From Bradyrhizobium sp. ISRA430 (lineage in GTDB: Bacteria > Pseudomonadota > Alphaproteobacteria > Rhizobiales > Xanthobacteraceae), in NCBI RefSeq assembly GCF_029909975.1, contig NZ_CP094516.1, forward strand, positions 1,860,001-1,924,000: a stretch of 64,000 nt of DNA, read 5' to 3'. Positions 44,889 to 54,096 of the stretch are shown in pieces. A program made the position numbers and the translations under genes. The notes beneath the pieces were generated by a model. That model saw nothing but the letters and a program-made list of their open reading frames with translations, searched no databases and had not been told where the DNA came from. Within the stretch, counting starts at the first letter, position 1. Each line of letters begins with the position of its first letter.

Positions 44889-44937
44889 GAGCATGATCCG
44901 GAAAAGTGCGTCGCGGTTTTCCGAAAAGATCATGCTC
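44889..44937. repeat. Palindromic extragenic repeat, family D
   Basis: Inverted arms GAGCATGATC (44889-44898) and GATCATGCTC (44928-44937) flank GGAAAAGTG and GGTTTTCCG blocks that pair further. Known as a recurrent short palindromic element in Bradyrhizobium and relatives. It lies upstream of gor. Confidence 0.75.
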
Positions 44938-44946
44938 AAATAACAA

Positions 44947-44972
44947 CCTAAAGCGCGATGACGCGCTTTAGG
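44947..44972 (-). terminator. Hairpin terminator-like structure after the DUF2059 gene
   Basis: Perfect 11-bp arms CCTAAAGCGCG and CGCGCTTTAGG with an ATGA loop. Reading on the minus strand it is followed by TTGTTATTT. It may end or attenuate the rpiA-DUF2059 transcript before gor. Confidence 0.55.
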
Positions 44973-44995
44973 TATTTCTGAACAGATAGTGTCGG

Positions 44996-45532
44996 TCAGA
45001 TGTCCTTGCCACGCTTGCGCATCTCGGCGCGGAAGGCGCCCATCACGGTCTCGGAGAAATTGTGGGCCCACGAATTCATGAAGGCCATGCTGAGGCCGAT
45101 GGCGCGGGGCTCGGCTTCGATCAACTTCTTGCCGAGCGGCGACTTGTAGAAGGTGACGAGGTCCTTGAGTTCCTGCTCGGTGAACTCGCTGGCATAGACC
45201 TGCGCCATGCCTTCGCCGATCTCCTTCTCGCGGCCGGCGAGCTGCTGGGCGACGATCGGCGCGACCTCGTTCAGATCCTTCTGGTAGTTGAGGTTCTGCT
45301 GGATCAGTGCGGTCTTGGTCTTCTCGACCATGCCGGGCACGGCGTTGGCGTACATCGAATTGGCATTCTTCAGCGCCAGGATCTCCCTGGCCGCTGCGAT
45401 CGCCGCCGGAGTCGATTTTGGCTGGGCGGGCTGCTGTGGCGCGGCCGGCTGCTGGGCCGAGGCCGGGAAGGCACACAAGGCCAGTCCCACAGCAAGGGTC
45501 GCGGCCGGCAAGAATTTAAACACGCTCTTCAT
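44996..45532 (-). CDS. DUF2059 exported protein
   Basis: 178 residues. A signal peptide (to about residue 26, AFPASAQ) and a Pro/Gln/Ala-rich linker precede the DUF2059 helical domain with DLVTFYKSPLGKKLIEAEPR and a conserved Pro. DUF2059 proteins are periplasmic and of unknown function. Its start is 11 bp after the rpiA stop, so it is cotranscribed with rpiA, and gor lies downstream; this trio recurs in Bradyrhizobium to my knowledge. Confidence 0.85.
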   Translation of the reverse strand: MKSVFKFLPAATLAVGLALCAFPASAQQPAAPQQPAQPKSTPAAIAAAREILALKNANSMYANAVPGMVEKTKTALIQQNLNYQKDLNEVAPIVAQQLAGREKEIGEGMAQVYASEFTEQELKDLVTFYKSPLGKKLIEAEPRAIGLSMAFMNSWAHNFSETVMGAFRAEMRKRGKDI

Positions 45533-45543
45533 TCCTAGTCTCC

Positions 45544-46248
45544 TTAGGGCTTTCGCCGTTCAACCACGCGGATTCCGCCGCCACCCGCCAGAACAGCCGA
45601 GCTGGCCAAGCCGATGAACAGCCCATGCTCGACCACGCCCGGGATCGCGCTCAACGCCTCGGCGAGGCGAGCCGGGTCCTCAATACGTCCAAGCTGGGCA
45701 TCGACGATCCAGTGGCCGCCATCGGTGACGAAAACGTGGCCATCCTTGGCCTTGCGGACCGCCATTTGCCCGGAAACGCCGCAACTCGCAAATGCCTTCT
45801 CGATCGCCCGCCGGGTCGCGCCGAGCCCGAACGGAATCACCTCCACCGGCAGCGGAAAGCGGCCGAGCGTCGCCACCCATTTGGTGTCGTCGGCAATCAC
45901 GATCATGCGGTCCGAGGCCGCCGCCACGATCTTCTCGCGCAGCAGCGCGCCGCCCCCGCCCTTGATCAAATTGAGCGCCGGATCGATCTCGTCGGCACCG
46001 TCGACGGTAAGATCGAGATGATCGATCTCGTCCAGCGTGGTCAGCGGCACTCCGCAGCGCTCCGCATCCGCGCGCGTCGCCTCCGAGGTCGGCACGCCGA
46101 TCACCTTGAGCCCGGCCCGCACGCGCTCGCCGAGCAGCTCGACGAAATGCTTGGCCGTCGAGCCCGTTCCGAGCCCGACCTGCATGCCGTCCTGCACCTC
46201 TTCGAGCGCACGCGCCGCGGCCTGCCGCTTCAATTGGTCCATGTCCAC
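45544..46248 (-). CDS. rpiA: Ribose-5-phosphate isomerase A
   Basis: 234 residues. Interconverts ribose 5-phosphate and ribulose 5-phosphate in the pentose phosphate pathway and Calvin cycle. Motifs: [16 protein letters not shown] (phosphate loop), [10 protein letters not shown] (catalytic Asp and Glu) and [14 protein letters not shown] (catalytic Lys). Cytoplasmic. It is divergent from gph with about 160 bp between starts and heads the rpiA-DUF2059 transcript. Confidence 0.95.
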   Translation of the reverse strand: MDMDQLKRQAAARALEEVQDGMQVGLGTGSTAKHFVELLGERVRAGLKVIGVPTSEATRADAERCGVPLTTLDEIDHLDLTVDGADEIDPALNLIKGGGGALLREKIVAAASDRMIVIADDTKWVATLGRFPLPVEVIPFGLGATRRAIEKAFASCGVSGQMAVRKAKDGHVFVTDGGHWIVDAQLGRIEDPARLAEALSAIPGVVEHGLFIGLASSAVLAGGGGIRVVERRKP

Positions 46249-46412
46249 GTTGCGCCCGTCCTTAGGTAGTGTGTGCCGCTGAAATAGTCGCTTGCGGCGG
46301 CCTATCTAGCCTCGTTTTGGCCCGGAGAACAGGGTCTCGGACATAGGCTATAAACCGAACTTATGGGATGTCCCCTTGCGCGGGCGCGGCCGGACCGATA
46401 GCGCTTTCGGCC

Positions 46413-47087
46413 ATGACTTCCCCTCACACCATCGTCTTCGATCTCGACGGCACGCTCGTGGATACGGCGCCCGACCTGATCAACGCGCTGAACCACGTGC
46501 TCGACCGCGAGGGGTTGCCGCCCGTGCCGGTGCAGTCCGCCCGCAACATGATCGGCGCCGGCGCCCGCAAGCTGATCGAGCGGGGGCTGGAGGCCGAGGG
46601 CCGCACCGTCAGCGTCGAGGAGATGAACCGGCTGACGGCCGATTTCATCGGCTATTACGCAGACCATATCGCCGACGAATCGCGGCCCTTCGACGGGCTC
46701 GAGGCGGCGCTCGCCCACCTCGCGGAGTGCGGCCATACCCTTGCGGTCTGCACCAACAAGCTGGAATGGCTGTCGAAGCGGCTGCTGGACAAGCTGGGTC
46801 TGAGCGGCCGATTCGCGGCGATCTGCGGCGCCGACACCTTTGGCGTCCAGAAGCCCGATCCGACCATCCTGCGCCAGACGGTGGCGCGGGCCGGCGGGCA
46901 GCTCGCCGCCAGCATCATGGTCGGCGACGCCGGAACCGACGTCGGGGTGGCACGGCGCGCCGGGATTCCCGTGATTGGGGTCAGCTTCGGCTATACGGAC
47001 GTACCGATCGCCGAATTGAAGCCGGACCGGCTGATCCATCACATGCGCGACCTGCCGGCCGCCGCAAGCAGCCTGATAACGGCCTAA
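46413..47087 (+). CDS. gph: Phosphoglycolate phosphatase-type HAD hydrolase
   Basis: 224 residues from the ATG at 46413 (MTSPHTIVFDLDGTLVDT). The HAD motif 1 FDLDGTL has the nucleophile Asp and acid Asp. Motif 2 is VCTNK, motif 3 the Lys in QKPDP, and motif 4 MVGDAGTDVG. The long cap domain fits the Gph subclass. It dephosphorylates 2-phosphoglycolate from Rubisco oxygenation or DNA repair. Convergence in carbon metabolism with rpiA next door is plausible. Confidence 0.9.
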   Translation: MTSPHTIVFDLDGTLVDTAPDLINALNHVLDREGLPPVPVQSARNMIGAGARKLIERGLEAEGRTVSVEEMNRLTADFIGYYADHIADESRPFDGLEAALAHLAECGHTLAVCTNKLEWLSKRLLDKLGLSGRFAAICGADTFGVQKPDPTILRQTVARAGGQLAASIMVGDAGTDVGVARRAGIPVIGVSFGYTDVPIAELKPDRLIHHMRDLPAAASSLITA

Positions 47088-47260
47088 GGGAACCACTTAG
47101 GGAATTACCGCAAGATACTGAAATCACTAGATAATTCCTTATATACCCTTGCGTTAACCATCTGTTATCTATGCATGCCCGGCCGGTTGCCCGGGCGGAA
47201 CGACGCACCTAAGGTCGCGGCCGGGGATTGTGGCGATTCGTCGCACAGAAGTGGATGGTC

Positions 47261-47743
47261 ATGCGTCGTGTCATCGCGATTGCGTTAGCGGGGGCGAGCC
47301 TTGGTGGCTGCTCCGCGGGCTCCTGGGACATGTTCAAATCCGCCCCGCCGGCGCTCCAGGTCAAATTTGAATCCAACCCGCCGGGTGCCGAGGCCAAGAC
47401 CTCGCTCGGTTCGGGCTGCACAACCCCCTGCTCGGTCGCGATTCCCGCCCCGGATGGCCCGTTCACGGTCAGCTACACCCTGGACAAGCATCAGCCGGCC
47501 AGCGTGCCAGTGAACGTCATCAAGACCCCCGGCAGCTTCACCACGCCTGCGACTGCCACCACCGATCCGAATCCGGTGTTTGCGGAACTCCAGCCCGCCG
47601 TGCCGCCCAAACCGGTCAGGAAGAAGCCGCACCGGCCGAACAAGCCGAAACCGGCTCCCGTCGCATCCACGCCCGCAAGTGCCGCACCGGCCGGTGCCTC
47701 GCCGTTCCCCGATCCCAACGCGGGGTCGCCGCCGCAACACTGA
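47261..47743 (+). CDS. Lipoprotein with PEGA-like domain
   Basis: 160 residues from the ATG at 47261 ([17 protein letters not shown]). The lipobox LGGC makes Cys17 the lipidated residue. The following domain, [20 protein letters not shown] through [12 protein letters not shown], has the PEGA pattern (surface-layer, sugar- or wall-associated). The C-terminus is Pro/Ala/Lys-rich low complexity, as in proteins that reach across the periplasm. It is transcribed in the same direction as moaA but separated by 110 bp. Confidence 0.8.
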   Translation: MRRVIAIALAGASLGGCSAGSWDMFKSAPPALQVKFESNPPGAEAKTSLGSGCTTPCSVAIPAPDGPFTVSYTLDKHQPASVPVNVIKTPGSFTTPATATTDPNPVFAELQPAVPPKPVRKKPHRPNKPKPAPVASTPASAAPAGASPFPDPNAGSPPQH

Positions 47744-47853
47744 ACTCCGCGACAAGCGCACGATTGTCCTTGCCGCGTCCGGTGCTTAGATTGGTTGGAG
47801 AGCACCGCCAAAGCAACGGTGCGCCCGTCGCCGTAAGTGACAAGGCCTCTCAT

Positions 47854-48888
47854 ATGAACGGACCCTCCGCGAGCCCCCTCGCCGCGCTGTCGAGCCCCAT
47901 GACCGATCCGTTCGGGCGGACCATCACCTATTTGCGCGTCTCCGTCACCGACCGCTGCGACCTGCGCTGCTTCTATTGCATGTCGGAGGACATGACGTTC
48001 CTGCCCAAGGCGGACCTGTTGACACTCGAGGAACTCGACCGGCTGTGCTCCGCCTTCATCGCCAAGGGCGTGAAGAAGTTGCGCCTGACTGGCGGCGAGC
48101 CGCTGGTCCGCCGCAATGTGATGTCGCTGGTGCGCTCGCTCTCGCGCCACCTGACGACCGGCGCACTGCGCGAGCTGACGCTGACCACCAACGGCACGCA
48201 GCTTGCGAAATACGCAAAGGAGCTTGCCGATTGCGGCGTCCGCCGTATCAACGTCTCGCTCGACACGCTCGATCCGCAGAAGTTTCGCGAGATCACCCGC
48301 TGGGGCGAGATCGACAAGGTGCTCGAAGGCATTGAGGCGGCACGCGCCGCAGGCCTTGCCGTGAAGATCAACGCGGTGGCGCTGAAGAACCTCAACGAGG
48401 ACGAAATTCCTGACCTGATGCGATGGGCTCACGGCAAGGGCATGGGCCTGACGCTGATCGAGGTGATGCCGATGGGCGAGATCGGCGCAGGGCGCATCGA
48501 CCAGTACCTGCCGCTGTCACTGCTGCGTGCGCGGCTCGCCCAGCAGTTCACGCTGACGGATCTCACCGAGACCACCGGCGGGCCGGCGCGCTATGTCGGC
48601 GTCGGCGAGACCGGCGGCAAGCTCGGCTTCATCACGCCGATGACCCACAATTTCTGCGAATCCTGCAACCGGGTGCGGATCACCTGCACGGGAACACTGC
48701 ACACCTGCCTCGGCCACGAGGACGCCTCCGACCTGCGCCAACCTCTGCGTGCATCGGCTGACGATGCGCTGCTTGCGGATGCGATCGACCGCGCCATCGG
48801 GCTGAAGCCGAAGGGCCACGACTTCATCATCGACCGCCGCCACGACCGTCCCAGCGTGAGCCGGCACATGAGCGTGACCGGCGGGTAG
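47854..48888 (+). CDS. moaA: GTP 3',8-cyclase (molybdenum cofactor biosynthesis)
   Basis: 344 residues from the ATG at 47854. A radical-SAM enzyme that converts GTP to the cyclic pterin precursor with MoaC. The SAM cluster is C35-x3-C39-x2-C42 (CDLRCFYC). The second 4Fe-4S site near the C-terminus is [14 protein letters not shown]. The C-terminal double glycine (SVTGG) is present and required for activity. The frame is open upstream to 47764, but that part is not conserved. Confidence 0.95.
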   Translation: MNGPSASPLAALSSPMTDPFGRTITYLRVSVTDRCDLRCFYCMSEDMTFLPKADLLTLEELDRLCSAFIAKGVKKLRLTGGEPLVRRNVMSLVRSLSRHLTTGALRELTLTTNGTQLAKYAKELADCGVRRINVSLDTLDPQKFREITRWGEIDKVLEGIEAARAAGLAVKINAVALKNLNEDEIPDLMRWAHGKGMGLTLIEVMPMGEIGAGRIDQYLPLSLLRARLAQQFTLTDLTETTGGPARYVGVGETGGKLGFITPMTHNFCESCNRVRITCTGTLHTCLGHEDASDLRQPLRASADDALLADAIDRAIGLKPKGHDFIIDRRHDRPSVSRHMSVTGG

Positions 48889-49057
48889 CCCTTAACCGCC
48901 GCGGCCGTTATTCCCCTTAACTATCAACAAACTTCCGATTGACTGGCGGCACGCTCGCTGGTTTGGTGCGCCTGCCTCATGCCTGCGCGGCGAGAAAAGC
49001 CACGCGCCCAGTCGGCGCAGTCAAGACGGCCGGGGCAAATCCGGGGAGGACCTATCG

Positions 49058-49639
49058 TTGCAAGCGCTCCTAAAGTTGAGCCGTGGGATTGATGCGTTCA
49101 CGCGTTGGACGGGCAAGCGTCTGGCGTGGCTGATCCTGGTCGCTGTCATCATCTCGGCGATAAACGCCATCGTGCGCAAGACGTTCGACACGTCCTCCAA
49201 TGCCTGGCTCGAGCTGCAATGGGTGCTGTTCAGCATCGTCTTCCTGCTGTGCTCGCCCTGGACCCTGCTCGATAACGAGCACATCCGCATCGACATCATC
49301 AATAACCTGCTGCCCAAGACGGCGCGCAACGTCATCGACGTCATCGGCCACGCGTTCTTCCTGCTGCCGCTGACGATAGTCATGATCATCACCGGCGTGC
49401 CGTTCTTCGAGCGGTCGTTCCAGATCAACGAGCAGTCCGGCAACGCGGGCGGCCTGCCGCAGTGGCCGGCCAAGTCGCTGATCATGATCGGATTCGCATT
49501 CCTGCTGGTGCAGGGCATCTCCGAGCTGATCAAGCGCATCGCGATTATGCGCGGCATGATCCCCGACCCGCACGATTCGCAGGTGTCGGCAATCGAGGCT
49601 GAGGTCGAGCACCTCGTCGAGGCGATCGAGAAGAAGTAG
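49058..49639 (+). CDS. dctQ: TRAP transporter small permease subunit
   Basis: 193 residues from a TTG start at 49058, chosen because GGGGAGGA lies at correct spacing and the N-terminus reads well (MQALLKLSRGIDAFTRWTGK). There are four membrane segments with the DctQ hallmark WLELQWVLFSIVFLLCSPWTLLDNEHIRIDI. It belongs to the larger DctQ type of the mannitol/chloroaromatic (TakQ) TRAP group. It is followed by dctM after 24 bp and joins it as the sodium-coupled permease. Confidence 0.88.
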   Translation: MQALLKLSRGIDAFTRWTGKRLAWLILVAVIISAINAIVRKTFDTSSNAWLELQWVLFSIVFLLCSPWTLLDNEHIRIDIINNLLPKTARNVIDVIGHAFFLLPLTIVMIITGVPFFERSFQINEQSGNAGGLPQWPAKSLIMIGFAFLLVQGISELIKRIAIMRGMIPDPHDSQVSAIEAEVEHLVEAIEKK

Positions 49640-49663
49640 TCGCCGGCGGCGTTTGAGGGGGAA

Positions 49664-51322
49664 TTGATGACCGCGTTTCTTATCGCCAATATGGCGCCGA
49701 TCATGTTCGCATCGCTGGTGGTGGTGCTGCTGCTCGGCTATCCCGCAGCATTCTCGCTCGGCGCCGTGGGCCTCATCTTCGCCGTGATCGGTATAGAGCT
49801 CGGCGAATTCCGCCCGGACTTCCTCCAGGCATTGCCCGAGCGCGTCTACGGCGTGATGAACAACGACACGCTGCTCGCGATTCCGTTCTTCACCTTCATG
49901 GGACTGGTGCTCGAGCGCTCGGGCATGGCGGAAGACCTGCTCGACACCATCGGCCAGCTCTTTGGCACGATCCGCGGCGGCCTCGCCTATGCGGTGGTGT
50001 TCGTCGGCGCCCTGCTTGCGGCGACCACCGGCGTGGTCGCGGCGTCGGTGATCTCGATGGGCCTGATCTCGCTGCCGATCATGCTGCGCTACGGCTATGA
50101 CCGTCGCATGGCGACCGGCATCATCGCGGCCGCCGGCACGCTGGCGCAGATCATTCCGCCCTCGCTCGTTCTGATCGTGATGGCCGACCAGCTCGGCAAG
50201 TCCGTCGGCGACATGTATGAAGGCGCGTTCATTCCGGGCCTGGTGCTCGCAGGGCTCTATGCGGGTTACGCGTTCCTCGTGACCCTGATCTTCCCGAAGG
50301 CGGCCCCTGGCCTTCCGAAGGAAGCCATCGGCTTCCGCGAGGAGAGCGGCAGCCGTGGCCTGACCTCGCTGGGCGTGCTGTTCCTGGCGAGCTGCGTCTT
50401 CGGCTGGTTCATGATGCGCAATTCGGAGGCCCATGGCGCGGACTTCGTCGTGCTCGCCATGTTCTTCGGCATCCTGTTCGCGTTCTTCGTCGCCGTCGTT
50501 AACTGGATCATCGACAAGCTTACGGGCTTCCGCTTCCTGTCGCGCATGGCGCAGCAGACCACCTTCGTGATGGTGCCTCCGCTGTTCCTGATCTTCCTGG
50601 TGCTGGGCACGATCTTCATTGGTATCGCGACGCCGACCGAAGGCGGCGCGATGGGCGCAACCGGCGCCCTCATTCTCGGCGCCATGAAGCGGCGCCTGAG
50701 CTGGGACCTGATCCGCCAAGCCACCGAATCCACGGCGAAACTGTCCGCCTTCGTCGTCTTCATCCTGGTCGGCGCGCGCGTGTTCTCGCTGACCTTCTAC
50801 GGCGTCAACGGCCACGTCTGGGTCGAGCACCTGCTGACCTCCCTGCCCGGCGGCCAGATCGGCTTCCTGATCTTCGTCAACGCCTTCGTGTTCGTGCTCG
50901 CGTTCTTCCTCGACTTCTTCGAGCTCGCCTTCATCGTGATCCCGCTGCTCGGGCCCGCGGCCGAGCATCTCGGTATCGACCTGATCTGGTTCGGCGTCAT
51001 CCTCGGCGTCAATATGCAGACCTCGTTCATGCATCCGCCGTTCGGCTTCGCGCTGTTCTACCTCCGCTCGGTCGCGCCCAAGGACCGCTACACCGATCGC
51101 GTCACCGGCAAGCGCATGGAGCCGGTCACGACCGGACAAATCTATTGGGGCGCCGTGCCGTTCGTCGTCATCCAGGTGATCATGGTGCTGCTCGTGATCT
51201 TGTTCCCCTCGATGGTGATGCACTACAAGGGCGTTCAGTCCAACATCGATCCCAACAGCATCAAGATCGAGATCCCGCAGATCGATCTGCCGCCGATCGA
51301 CTTCGGCCAGCCCAAGCAATAA
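49664..51322 (+). CDS. dctM: TRAP transporter large permease subunit
   Basis: 552 residues, longer than the usual 430 of DctM and typical of the mannitol/chloroaromatic (TakM) subgroup. About twelve or more helices. DctM landmarks are AIPFFTFMGLVLERSGMAEDLLD, GAMGATGALILGAMKRRLSW and a final GVILGVNMQTSFMHPPFGFALFYLRS. Drives Na+-coupled uptake of the solute brought by the binding protein. It is convergent with that binding-protein gene rather than cotranscribed, with a strong bidirectional terminator between them. Confidence 0.92.
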   Translation: MMTAFLIANMAPIMFASLVVVLLLGYPAAFSLGAVGLIFAVIGIELGEFRPDFLQALPERVYGVMNNDTLLAIPFFTFMGLVLERSGMAEDLLDTIGQLFGTIRGGLAYAVVFVGALLAATTGVVAASVISMGLISLPIMLRYGYDRRMATGIIAAAGTLAQIIPPSLVLIVMADQLGKSVGDMYEGAFIPGLVLAGLYAGYAFLVTLIFPKAAPGLPKEAIGFREESGSRGLTSLGVLFLASCVFGWFMMRNSEAHGADFVVLAMFFGILFAFFVAVVNWIIDKLTGFRFLSRMAQQTTFVMVPPLFLIFLVLGTIFIGIATPTEGGAMGATGALILGAMKRRLSWDLIRQATESTAKLSAFVVFILVGARVFSLTFYGVNGHVWVEHLLTSLPGGQIGFLIFVNAFVFVLAFFLDFFELAFIVIPLLGPAAEHLGIDLIWFGVILGVNMQTSFMHPPFGFALFYLRSVAPKDRYTDRVTGKRMEPVTTGQIYWGAVPFVVIQVIMVLLVILFPSMVMHYKGVQSNIDPNSIKIEIPQIDLPPIDFGQPKQ

Positions 51323-51377
51323 GCAGGATCCGGAAAAACTGTGGCGCGGTCCTCTGAAACCGCGGGCGAAAAAAAGA

Positions 51378-51403
51378 CCCGGAGCTATTGCTCCGGGTTT
51401 TTT
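51378..51403. terminator. Bidirectional intrinsic terminator between dctM and dctP
   Basis: Perfect 8-bp stem CCCGGAGC / GCTCCGGG with TATT loop (51378-51397), followed by six T (51398-51403) on the plus strand. The A run upstream at about 51369-51375 provides the U tract for the minus strand. Confidence 0.85.
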
Positions 51404-51426
51404 ATTTGACCCGATGGGTGTTTCGA

Positions 51427-52515
51427 TCAGCTCTGCGAGTTGCGGGCCATGAAGTTGTCGTAGCCGACTTCGGCGACCTGGAACCACTGATAGCCGTTGT
51501 TGGAGAAGTTCGTCAGGGATTCGTAGACCTTCTTGAAGTCTGCGTTGCTGTCCGAGACCTCTTTGTGGAGTTCCTTCGCCGCCTTGAAGCAGGCCTGCAT
51601 GACCTCTGGCGAGAACGGATGCAGCTTGGCGCCCGCACCGATCAGGCGGCGCAACGCTTGCGGATTGGATTGATCGTACTTCGCCATCATCCAGTTGTTG
51701 GAGTAGTGGCCTGCCTGCTCGAGAATGTTCTGATAGTGCTTCGGGAGCGCATTCCACTTGTCGAGATTGACGAAGGCGAGCAGCATCGGTCCGCCTTCCC
51801 ACCAGCCTGGGAAGTAGTAATGCGGGGCGACTTTGACGAAGCCGAGCTTCTCGTCGTCGTAGGGGCCTACCCATTCGGCGGCATCGATCGTGCCCTTCTC
51901 CAGCGCCGGATAGATGTCGCCGCCGGCGATCTGCTGCGGCACTGCGCCGAGCTTCTGAAGCACGCGGCCGGCGAAGCCGCCGATGCGGAATTTCAGCCCG
52001 CTGAAGTCCTGAGGCGTCTTGACCTCCTTGCGGAACCATCCGCCCATCTGGCAGCCGGTGTTGCCGGCGAGCAGTGAGGTGACGTTGTACTTCTTGTAGA
52101 ACTCGTTGAGGATCTCCTTGCCGCCACCCAGCATGTACCAGGCTTGGTTGATGCGCATGTTCGGACCGAACGGCACCGACGAGCCGAAGGTGAAGGTCGG
52201 ATCCTTGCCGAAATAATAGTAGGAGGCGGTATGTCCGATCTCGCAGGTACCGTTCTGCACGGCATCGAGCACCTGAAGGCCAGGCACGATTTCGCCGCCG
52301 GCAAATGTCTGGATCTGGAATTTGTTGTCGGTGGCTTCGGCCACCATCTTGGCCATCATCTCGGCGCCGCCATAGAGCGTATCGAGCGATTTCGGCCAGC
52401 TCGTCGGCATACGCCATTTGATCTCCGGCATCGACTGCGCGATTGCCGGAGCAGCGACCGTCGCGGCTCCCGCCGCACCAAGTCCAGCGACTTTGATGAA
52501 GTCTCTTCTCTTCAT
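51427..52515 (-). CDS. dctP: TRAP transporter substrate-binding protein, TakP-like
   Basis: 362 residues from the ATG at 52515. A twin-arginine signal (MKRRDFIKVAGLGAAGAATV, cleavage after AIAQ) sends it folded to the periplasm. TRAP SBP landmarks are CEIGHTASYYYFGKDP, GGWFRKEV, LKFRIGGFAG, and AAEWVGPYDDEKLGF. The last matches TakP of Rhodobacter sphaeroides, which binds 2-oxo acids, so an alpha-keto acid ligand is likely. The gene is convergent with dctQM and follows the sensor kinase by 206 bp on the same strand, so it is probably controlled by that two-component system. Confidence 0.9.
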   Translation of the reverse strand: MKRRDFIKVAGLGAAGAATVAAPAIAQSMPEIKWRMPTSWPKSLDTLYGGAEMMAKMVAEATDNKFQIQTFAGGEIVPGLQVLDAVQNGTCEIGHTASYYYFGKDPTFTFGSSVPFGPNMRINQAWYMLGGGKEILNEFYKKYNVTSLLAGNTGCQMGGWFRKEVKTPQDFSGLKFRIGGFAGRVLQKLGAVPQQIAGGDIYPALEKGTIDAAEWVGPYDDEKLGFVKVAPHYYFPGWWEGGPMLLAFVNLDKWNALPKHYQNILEQAGHYSNNWMMAKYDQSNPQALRRLIGAGAKLHPFSPEVMQACFKAAKELHKEVSDSNADFKKVYESLTNFSNNGYQWFQVAEVGYDNFMARNSQS

Positions 52516-52721
52516 GTTTCCTACCCTGATGGATTGTGATTGCGAGCCTTCTTGCCGAGGCTTGGATGCCAGCATGGAACATCGCGTTGCCGATTTCCAT
52601 CCCGATCAAGCTGAGGGAGTGAAAATGCCTGACCTCGCCGGCCATTTCGATCTACGACTTTAGGCTTAGGCGGCAGAGAGGCGGGGCACAAAGTGACGTG
52701 GACCCGCTGGGTGCCGGCCGG

Positions 52722-54095
52722 TCACGCTAAAGCGGGATGGGTTTTGGTTGAATCGTTGTCCGCCAGCCTGAAGCGCAGCGTGAACTCCGCACCGCCGCCG
52801 GGGAGGTTTTCCACGCAGATGCTTGCGGCGTGATCCTCCGCGACACCACGCACGATCGACAACCCCAGGCCGGCGCCGTCAGTGCGCTGGCGGTCGGCGC
52901 GCCAGAAGCGCTGGAAGATCAGCTCGCGCTCGGCCTCGGCAATGCCGGGGCCGCAGTCGCGCACCCGCACCGAGCCATCGTCGCGCACCTCAATGTCGAC
53001 GGAGGTGTCCTTCGCGGTGAACTTGATCGCGTTTTCCGCGAGGTTGAAGATCGCCCGCTGCAGCATCACGGAATTGCCGTGGATCATCACCGGCGCCTCG
53101 GTGCCTTTCAGCGCGATGTCCTTGCGCTGGGAAAGCGCGAGCGGCGCGATCGCGCCGATCACCTCGGCGCAGACCGCGCGCAGGTCCGCGGTCTCGCCCG
53201 GCTCGATCACCAGCGTGTCGAGTTCGGCGATCTCGAGGAGCTGGGCGACGATCCGGCCCATACTCTCGATGTCGGCATGCAGCGCTTCCCTCGCCGCGCC
53301 ATCGCCGAGCGTGTCGATCCGCGTACGCAGGATCGCAAGCGGCGTGCGCAACTGATGCGCGGCGTCGGCCGTGAACTGCCGCTGCACGCGAAAACCGTCC
53401 TCGAGACGGTCGAGCGCCTGGTTGACGGCAGTGACCAGCGGCACGATCTCGCGCGGGATCAGCTCTGTCGGCAGGCGGATGTCGGTGCGCGATGGGCCGA
53501 TATTGCTCGCCTCCTCCGAGGCCTTCCACAGCGGCGCGATCGCGCGGCGGAAAATGACGATGTCGGTGGCGAGCAGGACCAGCAGGATCGGGATGGTGGT
53601 CCACCCCACCCGGCGAAAGAAGTTCGAGACGATGTCGTCGATGATCACGTCGCGATGAGCGAGATCCTCGGCGACCTGGATGCGAACGGTCTTGCCGTCG
53701 ATGGTCCTGCTGACGCCCGCGCCGGAAATGGTCTCGGACAGGGGCGGTGCCGGTGAGCCGGGGCGCCGATGCGACGAGAACAGCAGCCGGCCGTTGCCAT
53801 CGCGGATGTCGTACTGGTAACGACCATAGGCGTCGGAATAGAGTCCCCTAAGACTGTCCGGCAGGTTGAACGTCAAGGTACCGTCCGGCTGCACCGCGAT
53901 GCGCTCCGCCAGCACTTCAGCCTGCGCGCGCATGGCGTCGCGATGGAGCTGGCCGATCTCCGAGTTGAGCAGCCAGAACAGCAGCAGCGGCAGGAAGATC
54001 GCGACCACCGCCACGGCAACGATGTGCAGGAACACGATTCGCCAGATCAGCGACTTGAACGTCGGCGTTCTCGCATAGGCGCCGGCCGCGGACAC
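52722..54095 (-). CDS. Sensor histidine kinase of the TctE/QseC type
   Basis: 457 residues. Two membrane helices (about 17-43 and 165-185) flank a 120-residue periplasmic sensor domain. The dimerisation H-box ADAAHQLRTPLAILRTRI contains the phospho-accepting H247; the N-box is NLAENAIKF and the G-boxes DCGPGIAEAE and GAGLGLSIVRG. Next to TRAP genes, and of the TctE type known for tricarboxylate transporter control, it probably senses the transporter substrate. Its start lies 1 bp past the response-regulator stop, so the two are cotranscribed. Confidence 0.92.
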   Translation of the reverse strand: MSAAGAYARTPTFKSLIWRIVFLHIVAVAVVAIFLPLLLFWLLNSEIGQLHRDAMRAQAEVLAERIAVQPDGTLTFNLPDSLRGLYSDAYGRYQYDIRDGNGRLLFSSHRRPGSPAPPLSETISGAGVSRTIDGKTVRIQVAEDLAHRDVIIDDIVSNFFRRVGWTTIPILLVLLATDIVIFRRAIAPLWKASEEASNIGPSRTDIRLPTELIPREIVPLVTAVNQALDRLEDGFRVQRQFTADAAHQLRTPLAILRTRIDTLGDGAAREALHADIESMGRIVAQLLEIAELDTLVIEPGETADLRAVCAEVIGAIAPLALSQRKDIALKGTEAPVMIHGNSVMLQRAIFNLAENAIKFTAKDTSVDIEVRDDGSVRVRDCGPGIAEAERELIFQRFWRADRQRTDGAGLGLSIVRGVAEDHAASICVENLPGGGAEFTLRFRLADNDSTKTHPALA

Positions 54096-54096
54096 G

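Noticed and set aside
47744..47853. Molybdenum-cofactor riboswitch ahead of moaA
   Set aside because: Only a small GCACCG/CGGTGC hairpin is present; the conserved Moco-riboswitch core was not found.
49070..52645. 1191-codon open frame on the minus strand opposite dctQ/dctM
   Set aside because: It lies antisense to well-supported TRAP genes, its translation is low-complexity Arg/His/Asp/Glu-rich typical of a shadow frame in high-GC DNA, and dctM, dctQ and dctP account for the sequence.
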